Source: a bacterium (GTDB taxonomy: Bacteria; Patescibacteriota; Saccharimonadia; Saccharimonadales; HK-STAS-PATE-42). Taken from it: DNA of 5,206 nt. The position numbers and the translations under genes were made by a program. The DNA is taken from NCBI GenBank assembly GCA_029781075.1, contig JAKOXJ010000081.1:1-5206 (forward strand), in the 5' to 3' direction. The stretch's first letter is position 1. Each line of letters starts with the position of its first letter. Below the pieces are notes generated by a model. It ran no database searches. It had not been told where the DNA came from and saw only the letters and a list, made by a program, of their open reading frames with translations. Of the stretch, positions 4,848-5,206 are shown in pieces.

Positions 4848-4848
4848 A
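4840..4848 (-). promoter_or_regulatory. Extended -10 promoter for the DUF5661-tsaE pair
   Basis: On the minus strand the sequence reads TGTTATAAT, a perfect extended -10 (TGnTATAAT). No convincing -35 is visible 16-18 bp upstream, which an extended -10 can compensate for. Transcription would begin near 4833, giving a leader of about 54 nt before the ATG at 4779. Confidence 0.5.
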
Positions 4849-4872
4849 AACTTCGGTGATAATAAATTCCAG

Positions 4873-5206
4873 ATGATCGACATAGACCAGAACAAGTACA
4901 AAGAGGCAGCCATATCTTTAGGATTAACTAATTCTAACTTACCTGTAACAACTATCCAGGGGAGCGGGAGGCTGTTCTTGGGCAGTCACTGGCCAAAGAG
5001 CCTAGCTAGATTAAGATTCCCAAGGATAAATAATGGAGGGAAAAATGTTATTAGGATCGCTAAGGGTGGGAGCTCCTCTAGCGAAAGGAGGAACGTTACC
5101 TTAGCCCATGAACTAATCCATGAGAGTCAGTCTTTCACCAAGAAACTAGTTGGTAAGATATCCGAGTACATAATAGCCGGGATCATCGGATATGTAGTCT
5201 ACCGTT
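4873..5206 (+). CDS. Putative zinc metallopeptidase with HELIH motif, 3' end cut by the window
   Basis: The frame is open from ATG 4873 through 111 codons to the window edge. The protein begins MIDIDQNKYKEA. The key feature is TLAHELIHESQ, with H79, E80 and H83 forming an HExxH zincin site; the third zinc ligand would lie beyond the edge. Ahead of it are an SHW segment at 38-40 and a run rich in basic residues, serine and glycine. A hydrophobic stretch (YIIAGIIGYVVY, 99-110) follows soon after, so the active-site region may be membrane-associated. The arrangement resembles hypothetical minigluzincin-like proteins, but I cannot assign a family. GGTGAT lies about 12 bases upstream of the ATG; no closer ribosome binding site is seen. 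The frame is also open further upstream, so TTG or CTG starts cannot be excluded. Confidence 0.7.
   Translation, partial: MIDIDQNKYKEAAISLGLTNSNLPVTTIQGSGRLFLGSHWPKSLARLRFPRINNGGKNVIRIAKGGSSSSERRNVTLAHELIHESQSFTKKLVGKISEYIIAGIIGYVVYR

Noticed and set aside
4710..4913. Minus-strand frame of 67 codons
   Set aside because: It would cover the divergent promoter region and the starts of two better supported genes, and shows no family resemblance.

Overview
The window looks like chromosomal DNA from a small-genome, AT-rich bacterium of the Patescibacteria (CPR) type, possibly Saccharibacteria-like. This is an inference from the mix of genes: a short GIY-YIG protein, a 57-residue four-cysteine protein, a DUF5661-like protein, a compact MscL, and small single-purpose genes on both strands. 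No rRNA, intact tRNA or CRISPR array was seen. The genetic code looks standard: long frames are intact, and all nine visible stop codons are TAA or TAG.

Left part (1-1510). An 84-codon GIY-YIG nuclease reads leftward off the edge. Just upstream of it, on the same strand, is a tRNA-like D-arm sequence containing an 18-bp perfect palindrome. The unit is bracketed by 11-bp direct repeats. This is the most unusual structure in the window. Next come a small putative zinc-binding protein (minus strand) and, divergent from it, an M50-type intramembrane zinc protease (plus strand). The protease converges on mscL (minus strand), leaving only 14 bp between the two stop codons.

Middle (1557-2771). A leftward secE-nusG unit encodes the SecYEG subunit SecE and the transcription factor NusG. 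It has a plausible promoter and a leader of about 80 nt holding a strong inverted repeat. The usual downstream rplK-rplA genes are absent; nusG is followed by a terminator-like hairpin and the mscL promoter.

Right part (2788-5206). A four-helix membrane protein resembling the bestrophin-like DUF4239 group reads rightward and overlaps the tail of an orphan six-cysteine protein on the other strand. A leftward pair follows: a DUF5661-like protein and tsaE, the ATPase of the tRNA t6A pathway. Divergent from this pair, and sharing an overlapping promoter region, a truncated gene with an HELIH zinc-protease motif runs off the right edge.
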